Assembly: GCA_034436375.1 (NCBI GenBank)
Contig: DAOTVS010000136.1
Coordinates: 1-41,730, forward strand
Source: DAOTVS01 sp034436375
Lineage (GTDB): Bacteria; Chloroflexota; Anaerolineae; SpSt-313
DNA: 41,730 nt
Reading direction: 5' to 3'
Position numbers and translations under genes: made by a program. The notes beneath the pieces were generated by a model that was not told the origin of the DNA, did no database searches, and saw only the letters and a list, made by a program, of their open reading frames with translations. Of the stretch, positions 1 through 9,083 are shown in pieces; the stretch's first letter is position 1, and the number at the start of each line of letters is the position of its first letter.

Positions 1-873
1 GCGCAGGGAAAGCCCCATGGCAACCGGCAGGATCACCTGCCCGGCCAGCTGGGGGTAGCGGCCAAAGTTCACATAGTTGGCCGGGGCAATGGTCAAGAGG
101 CCTGCCACCGCCGCCCCCACCACGCCGGCCCGGCGATCCTTGAGGCCATAGGCCAGGAAGAAGTAGATCGTCAATGGCGAGAGCGCATTCAGAATCTGGC
201 CCATATACAGCACAGCCTGGTGCGCCGGCCAGCCGGCCAGCCAGCCCGCAAAGGCGCTCACAGTGTGAAAGCCGAAATGGTAACGAAAGCTGTTGATATC
301 AGCAAAAGGGGCATAGGAGGAGGGCAGGCGGCCCCCATTCATGATGAGCTGAGTGATCACGACGTGCTGGTAGGAGTCGCTCCAGGCGGGCATCAGGATG
401 CCGCGGATCTGATCCAGGCGCAGCGCCAGCGTCACAGCAAGCACCAGGGCCAGGGGCAGAGCAGTAGGCCAATCGATCGCCGGCCAGGGCTGCGCGCGCA
501 CCCCCCGCAGCCGGGGGCCGGCTATGGCCAACGCCGCACAGAGCACAAGCAGTGCTACCAGCAGCGCCGGGCTCCAGCGCCCCCCCATCCAGGTGAGCCA
601 GGCCAGAAGCAAGGGGCTGCAGGCCAGGCTGAGGCCGATGCCCGCCGTCAGGAGGCTGATGAGGTCATCCTCCCAGCGAGGGACCAGCAGCCGCACCAGG
701 GCCAGCCCGGGGAGGACCAGAAGGGCCGGCACAGTCAGGGCCGCGCGCACCCAGCGCCCCGCCCCTGGCGTCAAAAGCGCCAGGAGCAGGGCGACAATGA
801 TGACAGTCTGCGCCACGATCAGGTAGCGCTGCCACCGCCCCTGCCCCAGCCGCAACTCCACGATCTGTCTCAT
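1..873 (-). CDS. Polytopic membrane protein, partial at window edge (GT-C-like)
   Basis: The reading frame starts at the ATG at 873-871 and stays open for 291 codons to the window edge, so the C-terminal part is missing. I see hydrophobic segments at about residues 18-37, 42-63, 70-93, 101-118 and 138-152, then a soluble loop with WSDSYQH (164-170) and YHFGFH (198-203), then further membrane segments. An Asp/His loop after the first helices followed by YHFG.H is reminiscent of lipid-sugar-dependent GT-C glycosyltransferase-like membrane proteins (DUF6541/DUF2206-type), which is family memory rather than proof. Its ATG overlaps the TGA of the upstream glycosyltransferase (ATGA), so it is translationally coupled and is the seventh gene of the operon. 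A role in assembling or modifying the surface glycan is inferred from that context. Confidence 0.72.
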   Translation of the reverse strand, partial: MRQIVELRLGQGRWQRYLIVAQTVIIVALLLALLTPGAGRWVRAALTVPALLVLPGLALVRLLVPRWEDDLISLLTAGIGLSLACSPLLLAWLTWMGGRWSPALLVALLVLCAALAIAGPRLRGVRAQPWPAIDWPTALPLALVLAVTLALRLDQIRGILMPAWSDSYQHVVITQLIMNGGRLPSSYAPFADINSFRYHFGFHTVSAFAGWLAGWPAHQAVLYMGQILNALSPLTIYFFLAYGLKDRRAGVVGAAVAGLLTIAPANYVNFGRYPQLAGQVILPVAMGLSLR

Positions 874-2312
874 TCTTCCTCTCCCCTGGCAATGGCCTGC
901 TGCGCATCGACGCCGCACCGGCCCTGGCGCTTCAGATCAATGACATCCTGGTAGATGCGCTCGATCGTCCGGCTCACCTGCTCCGTCGTCGCCGGGCGCT
1001 GGATGCCGCGCTGGATATCGTGCAGCAGCTGCGGGTCGGCGGCAAGCCGGCGGATCTTGGCAGCCAGGTCCTGGGCATTGCCCACTTCGAACTGGAGGCC
1101 ATTGCGCCCATCGTGCACCAATTCGGCCATACCGCCGATGTTGGAGGCGATCACCGGCACCCTGGCTGAAAAGGCCTCGAGAATGCTCAGCGGGCAATTC
1201 TCATAGAGCACGGAGGGCAACACCAGGGCATCGGCTCGTGCCAGGGCCTGGCCCAGTTCCTCATGAGGCAGCGGCCCCATAAAGCGGACGCCCGCACCCG
1301 CGGCTTTGCGGCGGAGGTCAGCGGCATAGGCGGCGACTTCAGGGGTCGCCTGGTCGTCGCCATAAATGCGGAGCTCCACCGGCGCATCCCGCAGGTGCTG
1401 CATGGCTTCCACCAGCACATCGAGCCCCTTGTAGGCCAGGATAGAACCGACAAACACCAGCCGCAGCTTGCCTTCGCCCGGCACTCGCGGCTGCGTAAGG
1501 TCGCCGGCATCCACGCCATTGCGCACAACCCTGATGCGTCCCGGCGGCAAGCCCCAGGCCTCAAAGGTGCGCCGCAAAAATTGCGAAGGCGCCAGGAGCG
1601 CATCGGGCCGGTCCAGCAGGGCCCGGAAGTAGCGGTCGCGGGCCATGTAGGCGGCGCGGAGAGACAGCTCGGCACTGCCGGCGCCTGCGCGCTCCTCAAG
1701 CCAGGGCCGGAGCAGGCGAGCCATGGCATAGCCCGGCAGGCGCAGCAGCGTGCGCTTCCAGCCCCAGCGGCCCACTTCGGCGCGCAGAGTGCGCCAGCTC
1801 TGGCGGACAGGGGGAGCATAGACGGGCGCCGGCCGGCAGCCGATGCAGCGCATTCCACCCTCCGGGCCAGTGCACAGCTGGCCATCGGGGGTCAACAGGT
1901 GCGAGCGCGAGCACAGGGTCCAGAAATCGTGCAGGGTATATACGGTAGGCAGGCCTCGTTCTGCCGCCAGGGTCAGGAACGACGTGGAGAGCCCACCGCC
2001 CAGGTGCTGAAAGTGCACCAGATCGGGCTGGAAACGATCCAGCACCTGCAGAAAACGCGGCTCGGCGTCGGGGCAGAAATAATCAAAAAGCGGCCCCCGG
2101 CTCCAGGTAAAGTTGTTGACCAGGCGGTAGACGGGCGTTCCCTCATAGCTGGACTCGCTCAGCTCCAGATCGGGCCGGTCGGGCGCAAACACGCGGTAGA
2201 GTACGGCCACATCGTGATGGGCGCGCAAGTCTCGGACCAACTGCTGCGTGTGGATCTCGGTGCCGCCCGCACTCTCGGGCACATAGGTGTGGACCACTTG
2301 CAGGATACGCAT
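870..2312 (-). CDS. GT4-family glycosyltransferase
   Basis: This 480-residue GT-B enzyme probably moves a sugar from a nucleotide donor to a growing surface polysaccharide at the cytoplasmic membrane face. The N-terminal Rossmann half begins MRILQVVHTYVPESAGGTE, with the glycine-rich acceptor loop typical of GT4. The C-terminal half carries the E-x7-E donor-site motif in YENCPLSILEAF, followed by PVIASNIGGMAELV. Between the halves is a cysteine group (TLC, LCTGPEGG, CIGC) that also occurs in the GT4 gene at 9184-10431 and could bind metal. A good Shine-Dalgarno (GGAGGAG) precedes the ATG. It lies 30 bp after the GT2 gene upstream, and its stop overlaps the next start. Donor and linkage cannot be read from sequence. 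Confidence 0.9.
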   Translation of the reverse strand: MRILQVVHTYVPESAGGTEIHTQQLVRDLRAHHDVAVLYRVFAPDRPDLELSESSYEGTPVYRLVNNFTWSRGPLFDYFCPDAEPRFLQVLDRFQPDLVHFQHLGGGLSTSFLTLAAERGLPTVYTLHDFWTLCSRSHLLTPDGQLCTGPEGGMRCIGCRPAPVYAPPVRQSWRTLRAEVGRWGWKRTLLRLPGYAMARLLRPWLEERAGAGSAELSLRAAYMARDRYFRALLDRPDALLAPSQFLRRTFEAWGLPPGRIRVVRNGVDAGDLTQPRVPGEGKLRLVFVGSILAYKGLDVLVEAMQHLRDAPVELRIYGDDQATPEVAAYAADLRRKAAGAGVRFMGPLPHEELGQALARADALVLPSVLYENCPLSILEAFSARVPVIASNIGGMAELVHDGRNGLQFEVGNAQDLAAKIRRLAADPQLLHDIQRGIQRPATTEQVSRTIERIYQDVIDLKRQGRCGVDAQQAIARGEEE

Positions 2313-2342
2313 GACTTGGGAACTCCTCCAGGACCGGGCCCA

Positions 2343-3749
2343 TTACCGGGCCTTGAGACTGATCAGCCCCAAACCCAGCTCGCGCGGAAACTCACCGGCT
2401 TCCCGGTAGGCTCGCTCAGCAATCAGAATAAGGCGATAGTTGCCCGGCGCCAGGGGCTGGGAGCAGTGCAATTGCTGGCAAGCGTAATCCGCGGGCGCGA
2501 GCCGCCAACCGACGGTGGCCGCTGTTTCCCAGCCATCCGCTGCCTGGCGCCGCACCAGGGCTCGCACCTCTCCCCCCCCCGTGGCAGGCGGGGTCACCAG
2601 CTCCAAATCGAGGCCCCGGGTTTCGCGGGTCAGGCTGAAAGAAACGGCCGAAACCCGGCGCCCCCAGCGCATCAGCAGGCCGTCGCGACCCACAGGCTGG
2701 GGCCAGTACCAGCCCAGGTAGAGGTGGGCCTCATCGCCCGAGCCAGCCTGCAGCACGCCCAGCGGGGGAAAGCCGCTCCCCATGCCCCGGTTATCGGGCC
2801 GGACCAGGTAGCCATGTGGTCCCTCCTGAAAGGGCGCCTGGCGCGCCAGGAAAGGTCCTGCCCGGCGGTGCGCCCAACGATAGGGCAGAAGGGGCGGCAG
2901 GTCGCGCAGGTTGCTCAACCAGGCCCACAGATAGCCCGCTCGGCCAGGCGCCCGCAAACGCTGGCTGGCATCTCGCAGAGCAAAACGCAGCATCTCGCGC
3001 CAGTGATAGTGCTTGAGAATGAAACGCAGGCGGTTGCGATCATCCCATGAGCGGATGCCCGGCTGCGTCTTGGAAAAGCTGTGCAGGTGCCACAGCACGG
3101 CGCGAGGCTCGGGCACGATGCGGTAGCCGCACAGCCGCAGGCGCACCCCCATGTCCGAGTCATCGTGCCCGTAGAAGCGAAAGCCCTCGTCAAAGGGGCC
3201 GGTTGCCTGCAGGGCAGCGCGGCGCACGATCATGCCGTTGCCGGTGGCGTACATCAGCTCCGCAGGCAGATCGAGGAACTCATCCAGCTCGAACATGCCG
3301 ACGCCCATGCCATGCGCTTGCCGGTTCAGCACCGAGCCCACCGAGTTGACCACATCGGGCTTGTCGGCGAACATGACGCGCGAGGCGCAGGCGCCGATGG
3401 TCGGGTCCGATTCGAGCCGCTCCACCAGAATCGACAGCCAATCGGGGGCGGGCACAGCATCATTATCAATAAAGGCCAGGTGCTCGCCCCGGGCCAGAGC
3501 CAGGCCAGCATTGCGCGCGGCCGCAATCCCCTGGTGCCGCCCCGTAGAGACAAAGCGCAGGCGCGGGTCGCTGCCGGCCAGGCCCTGCAAGAGGGTCGGG
3601 CTGGCATCGCTCGAGCCATCATCCACGAGGATCAGCTCCAAGGCCGGATGACTCTGCTGGAGCACGGCCCCAACGCTGCGGCGCAGCACATCGGCAATGG
3701 CCTCGCCGTTATAGTTGCTGAGAATCACGCTGACCAGGGTTGCAGTCAT
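2343..3749 (-). CDS. GT2-family glycosyltransferase with C-terminal extension
   Basis: The first ~270 residues are a GT-A domain: VSVILSNYNGE at the start, the nucleotide-binding LILVDDGSSD, and the metal-binding FIDNDAVP (DxD-like), then GPFDEGFRFYGHDDSDMGVRLRLCGY with the ED-like catalytic region. This resembles dTDP-rhamnosyl or galactofuranosyl transferases of O-antigen loci. The last ~130 residues look like a separate beta-rich domain (LYLGWYWPQ and following), of unknown role to me. It is 3 bp downstream of the preceding GT2 gene and has a weak ribosome site, so coupled translation is likely. A run of nine C at 2572-2580 (G9 in the coding strand) lies in the extension and could slip. 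Confidence 0.9.
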   Translation of the reverse strand: MTATLVSVILSNYNGEAIADVLRRSVGAVLQQSHPALELILVDDGSSDASPTLLQGLAGSDPRLRFVSTGRHQGIAAARNAGLALARGEHLAFIDNDAVPAPDWLSILVERLESDPTIGACASRVMFADKPDVVNSVGSVLNRQAHGMGVGMFELDEFLDLPAELMYATGNGMIVRRAALQATGPFDEGFRFYGHDDSDMGVRLRLCGYRIVPEPRAVLWHLHSFSKTQPGIRSWDDRNRLRFILKHYHWREMLRFALRDASQRLRAPGRAGYLWAWLSNLRDLPPLLPYRWAHRRAGPFLARQAPFQEGPHGYLVRPDNRGMGSGFPPLGVLQAGSGDEAHLYLGWYWPQPVGRDGLLMRWGRRVSAVSFSLTRETRGLDLELVTPPATGGGEVRALVRRQAADGWETAATVGWRLAPADYACQQLHCSQPLAPGNYRLILIAERAYREAGEFPRELGLGLISLKAR

Positions 3750-3752
3750 AAG

Positions 3753-4601
3753 CTATCGTTTCCCAAGCCCCCGATAGATGCCCCAGGCTTGCGCCAGGCG
3801 ATAGAGTGGAATGTGTGCCCACCACCAGGCGCCATAGCCGTTGCGCAGGGCAAAGCGCCAATCGAGATACGACAGGCCCCCAGCCATGCGCAGCATCCGC
3901 CATAGCCCGAAATGGCGCAAGGACGGGTCGACCTGGCGCAAGCCGTCGGCCTCGCGATAACCGCGCCGGTAGGCGACCTGCGGCCAGGCCGGGTGCGAAT
4001 GGCGCACAGTGGCCAGAGGCGCATAAGCAATCCGGTAGCCTGCCAGGGTCACCTCCGCCGCCCAGACCGCATCTTCGGCGCTGGCAACTTGCTCATCAAA
4101 AGGATGCTCCCGCCAGACTGCGCGCCGCACGACAGCGCTGGCATTGGAGAGAAAAGGCCGCGGCAGTGGACGAAACTCGGGCGGGAACCAATCCTCCAGG
4201 TCCCGCGCCTCCGAAGGGCAGCAGCCGGCAGCAGGCAATTGCCGGCCATAGGCAGCCGCCACTTGTGGGTCGGCCAGGGGCGCCGTAAGGCGCGTGAGAT
4301 AATCGGTGCGCTCGGGCACGGCGTCGGCGCTTAGATACACCAGGTACTCACTGCGCACTACAGTGGCCCCCATGTTGAGAGCGCGCCCAAAGGAAAAGCG
4401 GCGCCGCTCCAGCAATACGACGCCTACGCCAAACTGGCGCGCAATCGCTACTGTTTCGTCGGTCGATTCAGTGTCGACCAGCAGCACCTCAAAGCCGGGC
4501 GCATAATCCTGCTGCATGACGGCGCGCAGGCAGGCGCCAATGCGCCTGCCCTCGTTGTAGGTGCGGATGATGACGGCGACCTGCGGAGAAGCCTTACTCA
4601 T
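3753..4601 (-). CDS. GT2-family glycosyltransferase
   Basis: A compact 282-residue GT-A glycosyltransferase. It begins with VAVIIRTYNEGRRIGACL, has the donor site VLLVDTESTDET, and VYLSADAVPERTDYL in the position of the metal-binding acidic motif, then FDEQVASAEDAVWAAEVTLAGY with the conserved E-D that holds the catalytic base. The pattern is the rhamnosyltransferase-like GT2 group. It is predicted to be cytosolic or membrane-associated and to add one sugar to the lipid-linked glycan exported by the ABC pair of the same operon. Its ATG overlaps the stop of the upstream GT4 gene (ATGA), and the next gene follows after 3 bp. Confidence 0.9.
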   Translation of the reverse strand: MSKASPQVAVIIRTYNEGRRIGACLRAVMQQDYAPGFEVLLVDTESTDETVAIARQFGVGVVLLERRRFSFGRALNMGATVVRSEYLVYLSADAVPERTDYLTRLTAPLADPQVAAAYGRQLPAAGCCPSEARDLEDWFPPEFRPLPRPFLSNASAVVRRAVWREHPFDEQVASAEDAVWAAEVTLAGYRIAYAPLATVRHSHPAWPQVAYRRGYREADGLRQVDPSLRHFGLWRMLRMAGGLSYLDWRFALRNGYGAWWWAHIPLYRLAQAWGIYRGLGKR

Positions 4602-6007
4602 GTGCCCGCCCCTTTACGGTGGAGCCGCGCGAACCAGTCCAACAGACGCATCACGCGGCCATGGCGATAGCCCTGCACCAGGGCATCCAACTCCTGCACC
4701 TGCCGGCGCGTGCGCTCCAGCTCGGCCGCCAACGCCCAGGGCTCCGCGTGCACCGGCGCCGGCCGCCGGCGCGCCTTGTCGGCGGCAAACTGCGGCCGGC
4801 GGCAAAAAGCCGCCAGAGGCCGGGCGCATGCCGACCAGGTATAGCCGGCGGCTACAGCCGCAAAGGCCTCGCGACGGCGCGTTCGCGCCTGGGCATCGCC
4901 GAGCAGATCGCTTAGAGCCGCCGCCACACCATCGATATCGCCGTAATCCACCACCCGGCCCAGGTCGTGGGCAGCCACCACTTTTGCCAGCACATCACCG
5001 CGCGAGACGATCATGGGCAGGCCGGCCCAAATATAATCCAGGATGCGTGTGCGAAAGGCGAAACGGGTCTCGACCGAGTCCGGGTGCAGCGAGACGCCGA
5101 TATCCGCCTCGAGCAAATAATCGGCGCGGCGCGCATAGGGGACCCAATCGCCAAAGAAGACGCGCTCTTCCAGGCCCAACTCGCGCACCAGCGCCTGAGC
5201 ACGCTGCACCATGGGCATGGCGGGCACCTGCTCGCGCCAGGGGTGCTGCCGCCCAGGAAAGATGCACCTGGCCGCCGGCCAGGCCGGGGCGATGCGCGCA
5301 AACGCGCGGATGAGGGTGAGCGGATCGAGCCAATCCCATATCCCCCCACCCCAGACAATCAACTGATCCTGCGGGCCAATCCCCGGGTGCACGCCCTTGT
5401 AGAGTGGGCCTGTACGCTGCGGCGCTTCCGCGGGCAGGCCAAAGGGCACCACGTCGATCAGGCTGCGCAGGCTGGGGTCACGGGCAAAGATGGAAGGGGC
5501 CAGGCGGCCGGCAGCGCCCAGAAAGCCCAGCCAAAAATCGCGCTGCCGCTCGCTGGCACAGAGAAAAAAGTCCCCTGCCGCAGCGATGCGCCCCAGCAAG
5601 GCCAGATCAGCTTGCTGCTGCGCCTCCTGCCAGTCCAGGGGTCGGGCGGCATTGAGCGGCAGGGACTCGGTAGGGCCGGGGATGTAGAGATCGAGCGCCA
5701 GGGGTATCCCCAAGTCGGCCAGGAAAGGAAACTGGTAGAGCAGATAGCCGTAAGCGAGCACCACATCGGCCTGCGCCACCAGGGGTTCAACACTGGCCGC
5801 CACGCCAGGCTGGTAGGTCGCCAGGCGCACACCATCCGGTGCAGAAGAAACGCCGGCGGCCGGAGCAGCCAGAGTGACGGCGCAGCTTGCAGAAAGCACA
5901 CGACTCAATTCCCAATAGCGGATGCCCGGGCCAGCCATCCGCTCGCCCACCAGATCATGACTGATGATGAGGACGCGCGGTCGCCCGCGGTCAGCGCCCA
6001 CAGTCAT
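4598..6007 (-). CDS. Glycosyltransferase, GT4/GT1-like (GT-B fold)
   Basis: A 469-residue GT-B protein. The start (VLIISHDLVGERMAGPGIRY) contains the acceptor-side glycine loop, and the C-terminal half holds TRILDYIWAGLPMIVSRGD, the E/D-x-A/G-G-L-P type donor site of GT4-like enzymes. The middle has IVWGGGIWDWLDPLTLIRA, a segment I associate with GT4 members of O-antigen loci. The last ~60 residues are Arg/Glu-rich and may form a helix or short coiled coil. A strong ribosome site (GAGGAGGGATAG) precedes the ATG, 10 bp after the upstream GT2 gene. Its stop overlaps the next start. Substrate unknown. Confidence 0.88.
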   Translation of the reverse strand: MTVGADRGRPRVLIISHDLVGERMAGPGIRYWELSRVLSASCAVTLAAPAAGVSSAPDGVRLATYQPGVAASVEPLVAQADVVLAYGYLLYQFPFLADLGIPLALDLYIPGPTESLPLNAARPLDWQEAQQQADLALLGRIAAAGDFFLCASERQRDFWLGFLGAAGRLAPSIFARDPSLRSLIDVVPFGLPAEAPQRTGPLYKGVHPGIGPQDQLIVWGGGIWDWLDPLTLIRAFARIAPAWPAARCIFPGRQHPWREQVPAMPMVQRAQALVRELGLEERVFFGDWVPYARRADYLLEADIGVSLHPDSVETRFAFRTRILDYIWAGLPMIVSRGDVLAKVVAAHDLGRVVDYGDIDGVAAALSDLLGDAQARTRRREAFAAVAAGYTWSACARPLAAFCRRPQFAADKARRRPAPVHAEPWALAAELERTRRQVQELDALVQGYRHGRVMRLLDWFARLHRKGAGT

Positions 6008-6017
6008 CTATCCCTCC

Positions 6018-7598
6018 TCATATGCCCGGCGCCCAACGCTGTGTCAGGTCCTGCCAAAAGGCCTCATCACGGGCAGCCTGCGCCGAACAAGAAGCCTGGC
6101 CCAGCCGGCGGCCAACCGCCCAGGCCAACGCATAGAGGCGCACACGGATATAGAGGCGCCGGGTCAGCGCCCCCGCCTCCTGGGCGCGCAAGAGCAGCGC
6201 GTCCGCAAAGGCGTGCTGTTCGCGCTCCACAGCATCGATCGGGTCCATGGAGCGGACAGGCAGAGAGTCGAGCACAGCCTGGCGGGCATAATCGCGCCCC
6301 AGCTCATGCCAGAGGGCATGGAATACAAACTGCAGATCGGCAGGGCTGAGGTCTTCACCATCGAGGGCCGCCGCGATCCGTTGCGAGATGGGCAGCTCGG
6401 CGGCGCCAATCGCCGCCTCGGAAGGGTCACCCTCCACGAGCGCTTCTTTGGCCTCCGTCATAAGGGGCTGGCCGGGCACAGGGTGCTCTTTCTCCTCCGC
6501 AGCCTCGGTCACCAGCTCGACCGGCATGGGGTTCCCCTCTTCCCCCGCAGCCTCTGTCGCACACGCTGCCGCCGCGGCCAGGGCCCGCTCCTCACGATAG
6601 TCAAGGCCAGCATAGAGATAATACCGGTCCTCATCTTGCCATGGGGAGGCCGGACCAAAAAGCCGGCGCAGGGCCAGATTGTCAAACAGGCGGCCATACC
6701 ATGCCTCGCGCTGGCAGAATATATCCACCGCCGCCGCCAGTCGGTCCCCGCCCTTCGCCTGCTTCAGATCTTGCCTGGCCAGGTCGCACTCCCGCTCAAG
6801 GCGCCTCAGTAGAGACTGCGCCTCCTCCACAGTCAGCGGCTCGTCAGGCAAGGGGAAAATGCTGGCCACAGAGCGCGCGTCGACATAGGCGCGCCGCAGC
6901 TCATAGGCCACAGGGCGTTCGTGAGCGTGCACCACCCGGGATGCAGGCTCATAGACCAGCTTGTAGCCAGCCTCAAGCACGGCCTTGGCCCAGGCTATGT
7001 CCTCCGCATAGGCAATCGGGGGAAAGGGATGCGCCTCCCACACCGAGCGGCGGATGATAGAGCTGACATTATTGAACGTGCAATAGTCGCGCTGGAGCGA
7101 GCAGGGCAGAGCACGGAACCGGGCGAGGTCCGAGATCTCTTGCACGCGACGCCCGCCGACATGGCTGTGCCAATACTCGGCCACATAGCGGCTGAGGTAG
7201 TCGCTATCGGGCCGACCCAGATGGCGGCTGTAAGCGCCGGCAACCCGCGGATCACTCCTCAAGGCCCCGACGAGAGCGCTCATCCAATGCTCATCTGCCG
7301 GCACGGCGTCTTGCACCAGGAGAATTACAAACTGGCCACGCGCCCAGCGCACCCCCTCATTACGGGCTCGGCCGTGGTTAAAAGACTCGGGTGGTATGCG
7401 CACAATGCGCGCCCCATAGCGCCGGCTGAGATCGAGGGTGCCGTCGCGAGATCCGGAATCGACCACAATGACCTCATGCGCCAGCCTCCCGGCCTGAGCA
7501 GCGATCGCCTTCAGGGTTTGCTCGAACTGTGGGCCGGCATCTCTAGTCGGGATCACAACTGAAACCAGGGGCCTGAGGAGCCATCCTTCCTCAGTCAC
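6018..7598 (-). CDS. GT2-family (rhamnosyltransferase-like) glycosyltransferase with acidic linker
   Basis: The N-terminal ~290 residues are a GT-A domain: VSVVIPTRDAGPQFEQTL, VIVVDSGSRDGTLDLS, FNHGRARNEG and ILLVQDAVPADEHWM, all typical of rhamnosyl GT2 enzymes, then YAEDIAWAKAVLEAGY with the catalytic acidic pair. An Ala/Glu-rich linker (about 345-410) with repeated (M/V)TEA-type units follows, then a helical C-terminal domain of ~115 residues that I do not recognise. The start is GTG at 7598-7596; the only nearby ATG (7600) is followed at once by a stop. GTG overlaps the stop of the ATPase gene (GTGA) and is preceded by GGAGGAG. The tail may dock the enzyme to partners, which is only a guess. 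Confidence 0.88.
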   Translation of the reverse strand: MTEEGWLLRPLVSVVIPTRDAGPQFEQTLKAIAAQAGRLAHEVIVVDSGSRDGTLDLSRRYGARIVRIPPESFNHGRARNEGVRWARGQFVILLVQDAVPADEHWMSALVGALRSDPRVAGAYSRHLGRPDSDYLSRYVAEYWHSHVGGRRVQEISDLARFRALPCSLQRDYCTFNNVSSIIRRSVWEAHPFPPIAYAEDIAWAKAVLEAGYKLVYEPASRVVHAHERPVAYELRRAYVDARSVASIFPLPDEPLTVEEAQSLLRRLERECDLARQDLKQAKGGDRLAAAVDIFCQREAWYGRLFDNLALRRLFGPASPWQDEDRYYLYAGLDYREERALAAAAACATEAAGEEGNPMPVELVTEAAEEKEHPVPGQPLMTEAKEALVEGDPSEAAIGAAELPISQRIAAALDGEDLSPADLQFVFHALWHELGRDYARQAVLDSLPVRSMDPIDAVEREQHAFADALLLRAQEAGALTRRLYIRVRLYALAWAVGRRLGQASCSAQAARDEAFWQDLTQRWAPGI

Positions 7599-8971
7599 AT
7601 CTCCTCCTTCACCCGGGCCCTGGCAGGCGCCCCCAAGCCTTTGCCAGTCGACCAGGAACAGGGGATATAGAGGAAGCCCAAGACCTGCCGCGTGCGCCCG
7701 GGCCGCACTTTGAACGGGTACAAGCGGTACTGGTGATCGTAGGCATGGCTCAAAGTGTGATCGTAGACGGAGATACTCAGATCGTAGGTGCCCGCCAGCA
7801 GCGGCAGAGATTCGACATGATAGTCCACGTACCCGACACCCTCCACCGCCTTGATTTCAAACTCACTCGTCTTGGTGTTGGGGCCGGCGATGGGGGTGCC
7901 ATCTTGCCGGTGCAGTGCCAGCCCGAAGACAGGCTGCTCAATACGCCGGTGCGCCCGGTAGAGAATTCGCACCGTGAAGGGCTGACCCGTCTCAAAAAGG
8001 TGCCGCTGTTGGCCTTGACGGTCGAGAAAGCGCACGCCTGTGATCTCAACCTCTCGTGAGCCCCAACGCCGCTCCGCAGGGCCGCCGTCGTTGAGGGGCT
8101 TGAGCTCCACCTTTTTGCCATTCAGCTCGAGGTCAGTGGCATCGGCAGGGCCCTCGCCGGCCAAGGAGGCGCTCTCAGCAGCCAATCGGCTCTCAGTAGC
8201 GCCTTGCGCACCCATCATGCGCGCCTCTTCCATATCGCTGACCTTGTTGCGATAGGCATCGATCACGCGCTCGGTCAGGCCGTGAGCACGCATGACCCCG
8301 TCGTCGAGCCAGAGGGCCTTGGTACAGAGGGTGCGCACGGCGTCTACATCGTGAGTCACAAAGACGATGGTAGTACCCATCTCGCGCAGCTTGACGATAC
8401 GGTCCATGCACTTGGCCTGGAAGGCCAGGTCGCCCACGGCCAGGATCTCATCGATGAGCAGTATCTGAGGGTCCATGCAGGTGGCAACGGCAAAGCCCAG
8501 GCGTACATACATGCCCGAAGAGTAGTGCTTGACGGGCACGTCAATGAAACGCTCCAGCTCAGAAAAGGCGACAATCTCATCAAACCGGCGCGCTGTCTCG
8601 GCCCGGCTCATGCCCAGAATAGAGCTGTTGAGGTAGATGTTCTCTCGGCCCGTGAGATCGGGGTGGAACCCCGCCCCCAGCTCCAGAAGGGCCGCGACGG
8701 AGCCATTGACCCGAATATGCCCCGAGCTCGGCTCGAGGATGCGAGCGATCAGTTTGAGCAATGTGCTCTTGCCCGAGCCGTTCTCGCCAATGATGCCCAA
8801 CACCTCACCCTCTTCGATGGCATACGTCACATCGCGCAGGGCCCAGAAAGGCTCCGCGGGCGGGCGAGCTTCTCGGCGAATCATGCTCAGGAAGAGCTCC
8901 TGGAAGGAGCGCGGACGATCATAGCGTATCAGAAAGCGTTTCGAGACGCCTTCCAGTTCGACGGCGGGCAT
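7595..8971 (-). CDS. wzt: ABC polysaccharide exporter ATPase, Wzt/TagH-like
   Basis: This cytoplasmic ATPase powers export of a lipid-linked polysaccharide through its membrane partner at 10443-11270. Counting from the ATG at 8971: Walker A GENGSGKST (62-70), the Wzt-type GSVAALLELGAGFHPDLTGREN, signature YSSGM (150-154), Walker B ILLIDE (170-175) and the H-loop FVTHD. After a ~50-residue linker, residues ~300-445 match the position of the Wzt C-terminal carbohydrate-binding beta-sandwich that selects the finished chain. A TTG immediately upstream (8974) is in frame, but the ribosome site AGGAG is 6 bases before the ATG. It is separated from its permease by a glycosyltransferase gene and has its own promoter. 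Confidence 0.93.
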   Translation of the reverse strand: MPAVELEGVSKRFLIRYDRPRSFQELFLSMIRREARPPAEPFWALRDVTYAIEEGEVLGIIGENGSGKSTLLKLIARILEPSSGHIRVNGSVAALLELGAGFHPDLTGRENIYLNSSILGMSRAETARRFDEIVAFSELERFIDVPVKHYSSGMYVRLGFAVATCMDPQILLIDEILAVGDLAFQAKCMDRIVKLREMGTTIVFVTHDVDAVRTLCTKALWLDDGVMRAHGLTERVIDAYRNKVSDMEEARMMGAQGATESRLAAESASLAGEGPADATDLELNGKKVELKPLNDGGPAERRWGSREVEITGVRFLDRQGQQRHLFETGQPFTVRILYRAHRRIEQPVFGLALHRQDGTPIAGPNTKTSEFEIKAVEGVGYVDYHVESLPLLAGTYDLSISVYDHTLSHAYDHQYRLYPFKVRPGRTRQVLGFLYIPCSWSTGKGLGAPARARVKEEM

Positions 8972-9039
8972 CAACAGCTCCTAAGCTAGCAAGCCCGACG
9001 GCACAGAATCACCGCTTGCCACAGGGTACAGGGCTTGCG

Positions 9040-9068
9040 ATTATAATACAAGTTAAAACGGGGCACAA
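9040..9068 (-). promoter_or_regulatory. Sigma-70-type promoter for the Wzt-led operon
   Basis: On the minus strand TTGTGC (9068-9063) and TATAAT (9045-9040) are separated by exactly 17 bases. Transcription would begin near 9033 and give a leader of about 60 bases before the ATPase start at 8971. It allows the ATPase and five following glycosyltransferases to be expressed apart from the permease-GT4 pair upstream. Confidence 0.6.
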
Positions 9069-9083
9069 GCGATTCGTGAAACA

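Noticed and set aside
1263..3050. 595-codon plus-strand frame across two glycosyltransferase genes
   Set aside because: It crosses two well-supported minus-strand genes and its translation has no recognisable motif. High GC removes stops in the opposite frame.
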